Of a stretch of 64,000 nt of DNA, positions 37,068-45,313 are shown piece by piece (position 1 is the first letter of the stretch; every line of letters begins with the position of its first letter). The stretch is taken from positions 1 to 64,000 of the forward strand of contig JAFLKN010000041.1 in the NCBI GenBank assembly GCA_019163175.1. Direction: 5' to 3'. This DNA is from Prolixibacteraceae bacterium (lineage in GTDB: Bacteria; Bacteroidota; Bacteroidia; Bacteroidales; Prolixibacteraceae). The translations under genes were made by a program, and so were the position numbers. Below the pieces are notes generated by a model. That model searched no databases and was not told the DNA's origin. It worked only from the letters and a program-made list of their open reading frames with translations.

Positions 37068-37154
37068 TTGTTATTTATTATTTATGAAATATCATTTAAC
37101 GGTTCGTGTTGCGGGTTATTTCTCGAAACATGTATCCCGGAACTCGCAACTCTT

Positions 37155-39098
37155 TTACCAAGTCTTTTTCGCTGCCAGTTCTTCCAGTTGCTCGTGTAAA
37201 ATTTCCCATTCGTACATTTTATTCTCCAGATCCTTTTTTAGTCGTTCGTATTTTTTGAAAATTTCAGGATCGGTACCATCAGCATGTTCGAGCGTTTTGT
37301 CCATTTCCTCGATCTTCGATTCCAGATTTGTAATCTCTTGCTCGGTTTTTTCTATGCTTTTCTCTATTTTGCTGATGTTTTTGTTGATTTCTTTGCGCTC
37401 TTCAAAACTAACTTTTTCGGCTTCTTCAACTTTTTGTACTTTAACTTCTTGATTCAAAGGTAAGTCCTTTTTCTCCAATTCTTTCATCGATTCTATTTTC
37501 TTCCGACGAAGAAATTCGTAAATGCCGCCCAAATGCTGTTTTACTTTTTTATCCTTGAATTCGTAGACGCAATTCACTAAACCATCCAGAAATTCGCGGT
37601 CGTGCGATACGATAATAACTGTTCCATCGTAGTCAACCAAAGCCTGTTTCAGAATTTCTTTCGAACGCATGTCGAGGTGGTTGGTGGGCTCATCCAGTAC
37701 CAGCAGATTCACTGGTTCGAGCATCAGCTTTACCATAGCCAGTCGCGAGCGTTCTCCTCCTGAAAGTACACGAACTTTCTTCTCCACGTCGTCGCCCGAA
37801 AACATAAATCCACCCAGAATATTGCGGATTTTGGTACGAATTTCACCAACGGCAATGCGGTCGATGGTATCAAAAACAGTCAACTCCGGATCGAGAAGAT
37901 TGGCCTGATTTTGTGCATAATAGCCAATTTTTACATTGTGACCCAGTTTCATTTCGCCCTGATATTCCAATTCATTCATGATGATTCGGGCCAGAGTTGT
38001 TTTTCCTTCGCCGTTTTTGCCAACGAAGGCCACCTTCTCGCCACGCTCAATGGTCAGATCAATTTCCTTCAGCACATTTAGTTTGCCATAGTTTTTTGTC
38101 AATTCTCTTACTTCGGCAACCACTGTTCCGGAGCGCAATGCCGGCGGAAATTTAATTCGAAGGGTTGAGTTATCTTCATCATCAACTTCCAGACGTTCCA
38201 GTCGGTCGAGTGCTTTTACGCGCGACTGCACCTGTACAGCTTTGGTCGCCTGGTAGCGAAACCGGGCAATAAACTCTTCAGTGTCAGCAATCATTTTTTG
38301 CTGATTGACGTAAGCAGCCATCTGGGTTTCCTTCAACTCTTTGCGAAGGATTAAATATTTTGAATAATTTGATTTGAAATCGTAGGTGCGACCAAGTGTA
38401 ATTTCGATAGTGCGGTTTGTTATGGCATCCAGAAAAGCCCGGTCGTGCGAAACCAAAACCACAGCTCCGTTGTACGTTCTCAGAAAATCTTCGAGCCACT
38501 GAATTGATTCAATATCAAGGTGGTTAGTCGGTTCATCGAGCAGAAAAACATCAGGCCGTTTCAACAGAATTTTTGCCAACTCAATACGCATACGCCAGCC
38601 TCCGCTAAACTCAGATGTTTGTCGTGTAAAATCAGAACGTTTAAATCCCAATCCGATGAGTGTTCGTTCTACCTCGGCTTCAAAATTGTTTCCACCCAAC
38701 ATGTGGAACCGTTCGTTAAATTCGGTAACATGATCGAGTAATCGATGATATTCTGCTGATTCGTAGTCGGTGCGGGTTGCTATTTCGTGGTTAATTTCTT
38801 CAATTCGTTTTTCCAGATTTAAAATTTCTTCGAACGAAGTTACTGCCTCCTCAAAAACAGTTCGTCCATCGAAAACTTCCATGTGCTGTGGAAGGTAACC
38901 CAGACGAACATCCGATGGCACAGATACAACTCCTTCATTAGGAACTTGATGCCCTGCCAGAATTTTTAGGAGTGTTGATTTTCCTGCTCCGTTTTTGCCA
39001 ACGAGGCCAATTCTGTCTTTAGGGCTCACCAATAGCGAAATGCCCTTAAAAAGTTCGAATCCGCCAAAACTGACAACCAATTGATCAACCGAAATCAT
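37155..39098 (-). CDS. ABC-F family ATPase with two full nucleotide sites (Uup-like)
   Basis: The 647-residue protein has two ATPase domains, each with a complete set. Walker A is GKNGAGKS in domain 1 and GKNGEGKT in domain 2. Signatures are FSGGW and LSGGE, and Walker B is LLDEPTNHLD and VLDEPTNHLD. The linker between the domains is basic (KAVQVQSRVKALDRL). The C-terminal 100 residues form a charged coiled coil (KKDLPLNQEVKVQ to the end), as in Uup. ABC-F proteins bind the ribosome or help resolve stalled translation or branched DNA. It has a promoter-like box upstream and no operon partner. Confidence 0.9.
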   Translation of the reverse strand: MISVDQLVVSFGGFELFKGISLLVSPKDRIGLVGKNGAGKSTLLKILAGHQVPNEGVVSVPSDVRLGYLPQHMEVFDGRTVFEEAVTSFEEILNLEKRIEEINHEIATRTDYESAEYHRLLDHVTEFNERFHMLGGNNFEAEVERTLIGLGFKRSDFTRQTSEFSGGWRMRIELAKILLKRPDVFLLDEPTNHLDIESIQWLEDFLRTYNGAVVLVSHDRAFLDAITNRTIEITLGRTYDFKSNYSKYLILRKELKETQMAAYVNQQKMIADTEEFIARFRYQATKAVQVQSRVKALDRLERLEVDDEDNSTLRIKFPPALRSGTVVAEVRELTKNYGKLNVLKEIDLTIERGEKVAFVGKNGEGKTTLARIIMNELEYQGEMKLGHNVKIGYYAQNQANLLDPELTVFDTIDRIAVGEIRTKIRNILGGFMFSGDDVEKKVRVLSGGERSRLAMVKLMLEPVNLLVLDEPTNHLDMRSKEILKQALVDYDGTVIIVSHDREFLDGLVNCVYEFKDKKVKQHLGGIYEFLRRKKIESMKELEKKDLPLNQEVKVQKVEEAEKVSFEERKEINKNISKIEKSIEKTEQEITNLESKIEEMDKTLEHADGTDPEIFKKYERLKKDLENKMYEWEILHEQLEELAAKKTW

Positions 39099-39118
39099 AA
39101 ATCGTAAAATTGAGGGTG

Positions 39119-39126
39119 CAAAGATA
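39119..39126 (-). promoter_or_regulatory. Candidate -7 element of the Uup-like gene
   Basis: The minus-strand octamer TATCTTTG fits TAnnTTTG, 21 bases before the start codon at 39,098 and followed by GCACCC, a sequence often seen at the transcription start of Bacteroidota genes. A clear TTG at -33 is missing. Confidence 0.5.
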
Positions 39127-39232
39127 GAAGAAACATCGGGATACAGGGTTTCATGTTCCAGATTTCAGGTTACAAGTTTGGATGGAAATAATTTACATCG
39201 TGTCTTTGTGTCTTTGTGTTTGCATCAGTTTC

Positions 39233-41419
39233 CTATTTGATCGAAACCTCCACTTTAAACTGCGGAACTTTCAATTCTTCAGGTAGGTTTTTCAGGTCGG
39301 CTGTTGAAACTTGCACGGACTCTGCCGGTATTCCCTGATTCTGTGTGAGAAATTCAGCGATGATCTGGTTGCGCTTAGCCAGAATTTCCTGAAACCGGGT
39401 TTCAACACGTCCCGATTCCAGTCGTTTCACACAGGCCATTTCAATTCCTAACGAATCAAGCTCCGGAACCGTATTTCGGATGAATGAAAGCAGTTTGGGA
39501 TCATCATTTTTTACTTCTGCAATCGAAGTTTTTACTGTATCTGGAGTCGTTAATTGTGCAGATGCAAATTCTTCTTTTGTTAGCAGGATGGCAATCTGCT
39601 TTTTCTCTTTCTCAACATCTGTAGTTTGCGTCAGAGTCAGTATCAATTCAGGTTTCTTTTTCAGAATAGTTGCCAGATTAATTAATTTATCTCGTTGTTG
39701 CTGATCGAGAGAATCCTGTGCAAAGGTAAACGCCAGTTTTTCCAGTGCTTCGGGGTTTGTTCCGGCAAGCGACGAAAGTGCTTTGAATGGCGAAACCGCA
39801 GTTTTAATCATCAGGTTGGCAAAGGTTTTCCAAATAATTTTTCCAAGTTTAAATTTGGGTTCCGATGGATTTCCTTCCACAGGAATGTCGAAAGCAATCA
39901 CATCTTTGGCGTCTTTCATTAGGTACAAGGCTAGTCGCACCGGAACTTTCATCGCAGTAGTATCTTTGGTTCGTTTGCCAAATTCAAGCTCTTCTACTTT
40001 TACAACGTTTGTGTTTGTCAGTTTAGTAGCCGACATTTTCAGTCCAAGATTGTAGTTAAACCAACCCTGAGTGATTGGCGATGCAATGTAATATTCCGTG
40101 TAAGGTGAGAAACTCATCATATCCATTCGTTTTACCTTGGCGTTCATTTCAATGTTCATGAAATCAACCATACTCCAAACTGTTTTTCCTGAAAGCTCAC
40201 CTCTGTTATTCAGTTTGGTATTGAATTCAACCGGAATTTGGGCGGCGCTTTCAGTCAGTCCGGTCATGGTCATATTCAGATCATTTAGTTCGTAGCTGAA
40301 GGGGCGGTTCAAGGTATTGTCAGCAATAGAAATCAGTCCATTATTTACCCGAATGGCATCGATACTGTAAGTGACCGGAACTTCATCAGTAGCAGCAGGT
40401 GTTGCAGATGCCATGCTAATGGAATCGTTGTGGAAATAGGGTAGCAGCAGTCGTTCCAGATTGGTCATATCCTTATCTACAACCACCTGTAGGTCCGGTT
40501 GATCAACTTCAATTTTGCCGAAGCCAAAATGAAAGGTTTTCAGGTTAATATCGTTTATGCTGGTTGATAGTTTTGGTGCCGAAAAAATCTTTTCAGATCG
40601 ACCATCGAGTATTGCTAAGTCATTTATTGAGCCAGTACCTGAAACCGAAATGTTGATCACTTCATTCATGTCGCCAACAATTTTTAAGTCAGAAGTCAAG
40701 AATCCGTTCAGCGACTTAATGTCAAAATAATCGGTCAGGTAACCCGTAATTGGGAGAATTTCAATGTCCTGAGTTTTTAGGTTGATCTGGTATTTTTCAT
40801 TCAGGTTGTCAACGGTTGCCTGTACGTTTACGTGTCCTTTTTGCCCCATTGTGAAATCAATTCCTACATCCGATTTTTCATTGTTCCATGAAATCAGAGG
40901 CAGGTTTAGATTTAAATCTTTCATCTCCACTTGATTTTTCTTCTGAAGATCATTGTAGGTCACTTTGCCACCAACTAACTGAATATTGCGGATAGTAAAT
41001 TTTAAGGATTCATTTTGGGTTGTGTCTTTTACTGCCAGGCTATCTTCTTTCGGGATAAGGCTATCGAAATTAAATTTTTCGCCGTTCTGAATAACCTGAA
41101 TTTGAGGATTGACCAGCCGGATTTCGGATACCGAATATTCGTTGGAAATTAGTGTCCATGGATTTAGATTGATGTAAAATTCGCTGAAAGAGGCAAACTG
41201 TTCGGTTTGATTGTCTTCGTAGAGTACAAAACCTTTCGCCTGTAAGGCAACCTTGGCATAGTTAAAATGCAATTCGCTGATTTCCATTTTACGGCCGATC
41301 AGCTTTTCGCTATTTTTTACCAAATAATTCTTGGTAATTGTTGAAAGAAAAAACAAAATTGCAGCGATCAGGAACAGGAAAATTCCTAAACCGATGTATC
41401 TTTTTTTTATTCGTGCCAT
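39233..41419 (-). CDS. AsmA-like/DUF748 family membrane-anchored protein
   Basis: The 728-residue protein begins with one N-terminal membrane helix (about 9-28) and is otherwise exported. Its beta-rich body has the pattern of DUF748/AsmA-like proteins, for example LRLVNPQIQVI-type strands, IRNIQLVGGKVTYNDL, and the terminal region RVETRFQEILAKRNQIIAEFL (about 670-690). AsmA-family proteins span the periplasm as elongated grooves and help move phospholipids to the outer membrane, so an envelope role is a reasonable guess. It has no operon partner, and the propeller gene upstream has its own terminator. The function is not established here. Confidence 0.75.
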   Translation of the reverse strand: MARIKKRYIGLGIFLFLIAAILFFLSTITKNYLVKNSEKLIGRKMEISELHFNYAKVALQAKGFVLYEDNQTEQFASFSEFYINLNPWTLISNEYSVSEIRLVNPQIQVIQNGEKFNFDSLIPKEDSLAVKDTTQNESLKFTIRNIQLVGGKVTYNDLQKKNQVEMKDLNLNLPLISWNNEKSDVGIDFTMGQKGHVNVQATVDNLNEKYQINLKTQDIEILPITGYLTDYFDIKSLNGFLTSDLKIVGDMNEVINISVSGTGSINDLAILDGRSEKIFSAPKLSTSINDINLKTFHFGFGKIEVDQPDLQVVVDKDMTNLERLLLPYFHNDSISMASATPAATDEVPVTYSIDAIRVNNGLISIADNTLNRPFSYELNDLNMTMTGLTESAAQIPVEFNTKLNNRGELSGKTVWSMVDFMNIEMNAKVKRMDMMSFSPYTEYYIASPITQGWFNYNLGLKMSATKLTNTNVVKVEELEFGKRTKDTTAMKVPVRLALYLMKDAKDVIAFDIPVEGNPSEPKFKLGKIIWKTFANLMIKTAVSPFKALSSLAGTNPEALEKLAFTFAQDSLDQQQRDKLINLATILKKKPELILTLTQTTDVEKEKKQIAILLTKEEFASAQLTTPDTVKTSIAEVKNDDPKLLSFIRNTVPELDSLGIEMACVKRLESGRVETRFQEILAKRNQIIAEFLTQNQGIPAESVQVSTADLKNLPEELKVPQFKVEVSIK

Positions 41420-41437
41420 TGGTTTTTATGTTTGCTG

Positions 41438-41445
41438 CAAAGATA
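41438..41445 (-). promoter_or_regulatory. Candidate -7 element of the DUF748-like gene
   Basis: The minus-strand octamer TATCTTTG lies 18 bases before the start codon at 41,419, with GCAGCA directly after it, as at other genes of this window. No good -33 TTG is visible. Confidence 0.5.
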
Positions 41446-41470
41446 AATAAACTTTTTGATCGTATTTCGG

Positions 41471-41512
41471 AAAAGAAAAAGCCGTTTCAAATTGATGGTA
41501 TGAAACGGCTTT
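41471..41512 (-). terminator. Terminator after the TolB-propeller gene
   Basis: A 12-bp perfect stem (AAAGCCGTTTCA/TGAAACGGCTTT, 41,478-41,489 and 41,501-41,512) is followed on the minus strand by TTCTTTTCC, 25 bases after the stop of the gene at 41,538. This is the expected shape and distance for an intrinsic terminator. Confidence 0.82.
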
Positions 41513-41537
41513 GTATTCAGAAATATAGTTCGTCGGC

Positions 41538-43061
41538 TTACAAAATTCCGGAGTTGCTTACAAAGGCAATACTTTTGCTGTCGGGCGACCAGGATGGAAC
41601 GTTGATGGTTCCCTGACCTCCGTATAAGTATGCAATTACTTTCGGCGCACCTCCTGTAACAGGCATCAAACGGAGCATTACCCTTTTGTGTGAAGGATGC
41701 GAGTTGAATTCAATATCTGCTTCAAAGCTTATGAAGGCAATCCATTTACCATCCGGAGAAATGTGCGGAAACCAGTTGTTGCATTGATCGAAAGTGAGTT
41801 GTTCTTTTTCAGTCCCATCAGGTTTCATGCGCCACAGTTGCATCGTGCCCGACTGACTTCCATTGTAATAAATGTATCTGCCATCGGGTGAATATTCGCA
41901 GCCGTCAACATGTTCCTTGGGTTTGTTGTTGGTCAAGGCAACTTCGTTCCCACCTTTTATTGAATTCTTATAAATGTTGTAGATGCTGCTCCCGTTGCGT
42001 TGTGCTACATAAACAACTTCCCTGTTGTTGGGCGCCCAACCATGTAGGTAGGACGGTGTATCTTCGGTTACCAAATGTGGAGTTCCACCTTCAATTGGTA
42101 ATACATAAACGGTCGATCCGCCGCCATTCAAGCCTTCGCGATGACTGCTAATTCCCAATAGTTTTCCATCGAAAGAAATAACATGGTCGTTGTTGTTACG
42201 GTTGACATTACCGGTATTCAGTTTTTCCAGTTCGCCGCCATTAACCGGTATTTTATAAAGCAAACCGTCCATATTGAAAAGCAATTTTTTACCATCGGGC
42301 ATCCAGTTTGGCGCTTCAAACCGATTGTCTTTTTCAAAAATTACTTTGCGTTTGCCGTCAAATACATTCATCGTTTCCATACGATAACCCTGCCGAATCG
42401 GATTATTTGAGGCATTGGATGCTGGTAACGGCTGATCAATCCTGACATTCCAGATTTTAGCAGTTTCTACCACATTCGGATTGTGAGAACAGATAAACAA
42501 TCCTGCAAGTACTTCTTTCGGAAGAGCTTCCATAACCTGACTACCTATTACTTGTAGTGGTTCGCCGGGGTGAGCAGTTCTCAGAATAATAGTCTGACCT
42601 GAACGTTCTATTTGCAGGATGGTGTAGTTGGGTTTAGGGGCAAAAATTTCATCTTCCGGATCGCGCATAAATGCACCCCGGAGCACTCGCCATTGCAGAA
42701 CGGTCAATCCATCGCCATGCAAAACTGCCGATGAATGGACAGCATTGGCATCTTCCGAAGCACGAACCATCCAGCCTATTTTACGATGCAGATCCGTTCC
42801 TGCACCTTCGAAGGCAAAATTGGCAGTCAGAATAAAGTCACCTTTCAGCTTGTTATAGAGGTAATTAAATTCGTCTCGCTCGGACCAGATGTTATATCCG
42901 GCACCGTTAATGGTATAGGTTTGAGTACTTTCGTCGTAGGTGGCAGAACCGGCAAGTTTTGGGGAACCAATATCCTTGCTGAATTGAAAGATACCAATGG
43001 GTTTCTGGGCAAATGAATTGATGGTAAGCATACAGAAAAGTAAGATGAATGATTGTTTCAT
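41538..43061 (-). CDS. Secreted TolB-like beta-propeller protein with N-terminal DUF1349-like domain
   Basis: The 507-residue protein has a signal peptide (MKQSFILLFCMLTINSFAQ). Residues about 25-205 resemble a DUF1349-like beta-sandwich (LKGDFILTANFAFEGAGT, GWMVRASEDANAV, AGLFICSHNP). Residues about 230-507 are TolB/PD40 propeller blades, with repeated WMPDGKKLLF, WAPNNREVVYV, YSPDGRYIYYNG, ISPDGKWIAFIS and WSPDSKSIAFVS. The C-terminus ends just after the last blade strand, so the final blade may close with the first. A periplasmic or outer-surface binding role is likely. Relatives are often called biopolymer transporter TolR or TolB-like, which says little about function. The upstream -7 box has one mismatch (TATCTTCG). 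Confidence 0.75.
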   Translation of the reverse strand: MKQSFILLFCMLTINSFAQKPIGIFQFSKDIGSPKLAGSATYDESTQTYTINGAGYNIWSERDEFNYLYNKLKGDFILTANFAFEGAGTDLHRKIGWMVRASEDANAVHSSAVLHGDGLTVLQWRVLRGAFMRDPEDEIFAPKPNYTILQIERSGQTIILRTAHPGEPLQVIGSQVMEALPKEVLAGLFICSHNPNVVETAKIWNVRIDQPLPASNASNNPIRQGYRMETMNVFDGKRKVIFEKDNRFEAPNWMPDGKKLLFNMDGLLYKIPVNGGELEKLNTGNVNRNNNDHVISFDGKLLGISSHREGLNGGGSTVYVLPIEGGTPHLVTEDTPSYLHGWAPNNREVVYVAQRNGSSIYNIYKNSIKGGNEVALTNNKPKEHVDGCEYSPDGRYIYYNGSQSGTMQLWRMKPDGTEKEQLTFDQCNNWFPHISPDGKWIAFISFEADIEFNSHPSHKRVMLRLMPVTGGAPKVIAYLYGGQGTINVPSWSPDSKSIAFVSNSGIL

Positions 43062-43208
43062 GATTTGCAGATTAGGTTTTGCGCTTAGGTTATTCTGTTT
43101 CGAAGATAAATATTTCGGATTAGAAAAGTGAGTCTTTCTGTTTTTATTACGCTAAGTGTGGTAATGGAAAAAGCCCATATTTTGTCTATGTTATTTTTTC
43201 GCCTCCTG

Positions 43209-43234
43209 TTGTTTGTCCGATTTGATTACTTTTG
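43209..43234 (+). promoter_or_regulatory. Candidate promoter of rlmD-like gene
   Basis: TTG (43,209-43,211) and TACTTTTG (43,227-43,234), with 15 bases between, match the Bacteroidota -33/-7 pattern. The ATG at 43,253 follows by 18 bases, implying a very short leader. The -7 box also overlaps a TTG that would be a false upstream start codon. Confidence 0.65.
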
Positions 43235-43252
43235 CCTCAAAATTTGAAAATC

Positions 43253-44671
43253 ATGGGAAGAGGCCGGAAAGTTAAGCCGTTTTTGGAGGGTGTTTTAATT
43301 ACTGATATTGGTGCTGAAGGTAAAGCAATCGGACGTGTAGATGATGTGGTAGTGTTTACCACGCATGTTATCCCGGGCGATGTGGTTGACTTGCAGGTGA
43401 CAAAAAAACGCACCAAATACATGGAGGCCATCGTAAAGCGGGTAGTCACCGAATCGCCTGATCGTGTTCCGGCTTTTTGCGAACATTTTGAGGTTTGTGG
43501 TGGTTGTAAATGGCAATTTCTTCCATACGATAAACAGCTTTTTTACAAACAGAAACAAGTTGCAGATCAGCTTCGGCGTATAGGGCGTATTGAATTGCCA
43601 GAAATTACACCGATTCTGGGTTCAGCAAAAACTACTTTTTACCGCAATAAACTCGAATTCGGTTTCTCCAACAAACGTTGGCTAACCTACGATGAAATTG
43701 GTACAGAAGGCGATGATATGAATAAAAATGCGCTCGGGTTCCATGTTCCGGGCATGTTCGATAAAATTATCAACATCAACAAATGCTGGTTGCAGGGTGA
43801 GCCATCAAACGAAATCCGCAATTTCATTAAGAATTATGCCGACGAAAACGGTCTCGAATTCTTCGACCGACGAATTCAGTCAGGCTTGCTGCGGAATATT
43901 ATAATTCGTAGTTCAACTACCGGTGATTTAATGCTGATTGTTTGCTTTTTCTCAGAACAGAAAGAAAACCGCGAAAAGTTATTGGACGCCATTGCTGCTC
44001 AATTTCCGCAAATTACTTCGCTGATGTACGTCATTAATGGTAAAGGAAACGATACAATTACAGATCAGGAAATATTGGTTTACAAAGGGAATGATCATAT
44101 TTTCGAGGAAATGGAAGGGCTGAAATTCAAAATCGGACCCAAAAGTTTTTACCAGACCAACTCCGAACAGGCTTACGAACTGTACAGAGTTGCCCGCGAA
44201 TTTGCCGACCTGAAAGGCAATGAAGTGGTTTATGATTTATACACCGGAACCGGAACCATCGCCAACTTTATTGCCCGAAATGTGCAGAAGGTGGTTGGTA
44301 TCGAATATGTTCCGGAAGCCATTCTGGATGCGCATGTAAATTCAGACTTGAACGAAATAGGAAACACCAGCTTCTTTGCGGGTGATATGAAGAAAATTCT
44401 GACCAGTGATTTTATTGCCCAAAACGGACGTCCGGATGTGATTATTACTGATCCGCCACGAGCAGGAATGGACGAAGACGTGGTGAAAACCATTTTGGAA
44501 GCTGCTCCTGAAAAAGTGGTTTATGTAAGTTGCAATCCGGCTACTCAAGCCCGCGATCTGGCGTTGATGGATGAAATGTACAAAGTAACCCGCATTCAAC
44601 CTGTTGATATGTTCCCGCACACCCACCATGTAGAGAATGTGGTGCTATTGGAGAGGAGAGGTTTAAATTGA
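43253..44671 (+). CDS. rlmD: 23S rRNA (uracil-5-)-methyltransferase (RumA/RlmD-like)
   Basis: I use the ATG at 43,253 (472 residues), because the TTG at 43,232 lies within the promoter box. An N-terminal TRAM domain (about 8-65) is followed by a probable iron-sulfur site, with Cys 76, 82 and 85 (CEHFEVCGGC) and a fourth in NKCWL. The AdoMet methyltransferase domain has DLYTGTGTIANFIA, DPPRAGMDEDVV and YVSCNPATQARDL, where the Cys is the catalytic nucleophile. This is the plan of RlmD, which makes m5U in 23S rRNA. TrmA-type tRNA targeting cannot be fully excluded, as family members vary in target. It is single-gene. Confidence 0.88.
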   Translation: MGRGRKVKPFLEGVLITDIGAEGKAIGRVDDVVVFTTHVIPGDVVDLQVTKKRTKYMEAIVKRVVTESPDRVPAFCEHFEVCGGCKWQFLPYDKQLFYKQKQVADQLRRIGRIELPEITPILGSAKTTFYRNKLEFGFSNKRWLTYDEIGTEGDDMNKNALGFHVPGMFDKIININKCWLQGEPSNEIRNFIKNYADENGLEFFDRRIQSGLLRNIIIRSSTTGDLMLIVCFFSEQKENREKLLDAIAAQFPQITSLMYVINGKGNDTITDQEILVYKGNDHIFEEMEGLKFKIGPKSFYQTNSEQAYELYRVAREFADLKGNEVVYDLYTGTGTIANFIARNVQKVVGIEYVPEAILDAHVNSDLNEIGNTSFFAGDMKKILTSDFIAQNGRPDVIITDPPRAGMDEDVVKTILEAAPEKVVYVSCNPATQARDLALMDEMYKVTRIQPVDMFPHTHHVENVVLLERRGLN

Positions 44672-44674
44672 ACT

Positions 44675-44708
44675 CATTTCTGATAGTATCACGATACTAT
44701 CAGAAATG
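44675..44708 (+). repeat. Perfect 16-bp inverted repeat downstream of rlmD
   Basis: CATTTCTGATAGTATC (44,675-44,690) is repeated as its exact reverse complement at 44,693-44,708 with only two bases between. It lies 3 bases after the rlmD stop. There is no T-tract after it on either strand, so it is an incomplete intrinsic terminator; an RNA-processing or protein-binding site is possible. Confidence 0.85.
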
Positions 44709-44781
44709 AAATGTTTCGCCTGAAACACTAGTAATCTGGTAAATTTGAATTAGCTGCTTGGGAATTAACAGGTTTCAGATT

Positions 44782-45213
44782 CTATTTTACTTTCTCCAGC
44801 GCTTTTTGTACAATCTCCAGATCACTTATACCTCGGAATCCGCTAAATCCAACGGCCAGTTTGGTTCCGTCAGGAAGGGTGATGGGTTGTCCACCTTCGT
44901 AGCCAACCAAATCGGGCATACTGATTCCAAACGTATGGTAATCAATTTGGTCAGAAAATACCATTCGTTCATATTCGTTGGTTTTATATCCGGTTATCCA
45001 TGCCTGATTTGCTTTTGTCCATGCTATTTTAAACGAATCGCGACCCCGGAGCTTATCTGTTCCAAATATTTTTCCATAAATGCGACCATCTTCGCTAATA
45101 ATACATACTGATGCTACTCCTTTTGATTTGGCATAATCATCAGGAATAGCCATGTAAACGGGGACAAGCGTCTCGATGTTGGCTAATAATTCTTCGATCT
45201 GTACGTGTGACAT
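44782..45213 (-). CDS. GlcG/HbpS-like (DUF336) protein
   Basis: I start at the ATG at 45,213 (143 residues). An ATG 39 bases earlier is possible but adds non-family residues. The protein has the DUF336/GlcG-type alpha/beta fold pattern: a helical N-terminus (IEELLANIETLVPVYM), SVCIISEDGRIYGKIF, a central AWTKANQAWITGYKT helix, and a late PDLVGYEGGQPI with LAVGFSGFRGISDLEIV. In this family, proteins such as HbpS bind heme, and others occur in glycolate or diol operons. It is cytoplasmic and divergent from the GH78 gene. The relation to heme is inferred from family only. Confidence 0.7.
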   Translation of the reverse strand: MSHVQIEELLANIETLVPVYMAIPDDYAKSKGVASVCIISEDGRIYGKIFGTDKLRGRDSFKIAWTKANQAWITGYKTNEYERMVFSDQIDYHTFGISMPDLVGYEGGQPITLPDGTKLAVGFSGFRGISDLEIVQKALEKVK

Positions 45214-45280
45214 ATTGAAACTTTTAAATTTTGACTCTCTTAAATGATGCACTAAAGTTAAGCAATAATCAGTGTTTAGT

Positions 45281-45288
45281 TATCTTTG
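45281..45288 (+). promoter_or_regulatory. Candidate -7 element of the GH78 gene
   Basis: TATCTTTG fits TAnnTTTG and lies 25 bases before the ATG at 45,314. No -33 TTG is evident. Confidence 0.5.
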
Positions 45289-45313
45289 GAATATCAAACT
45301 AAATCAATATTTC

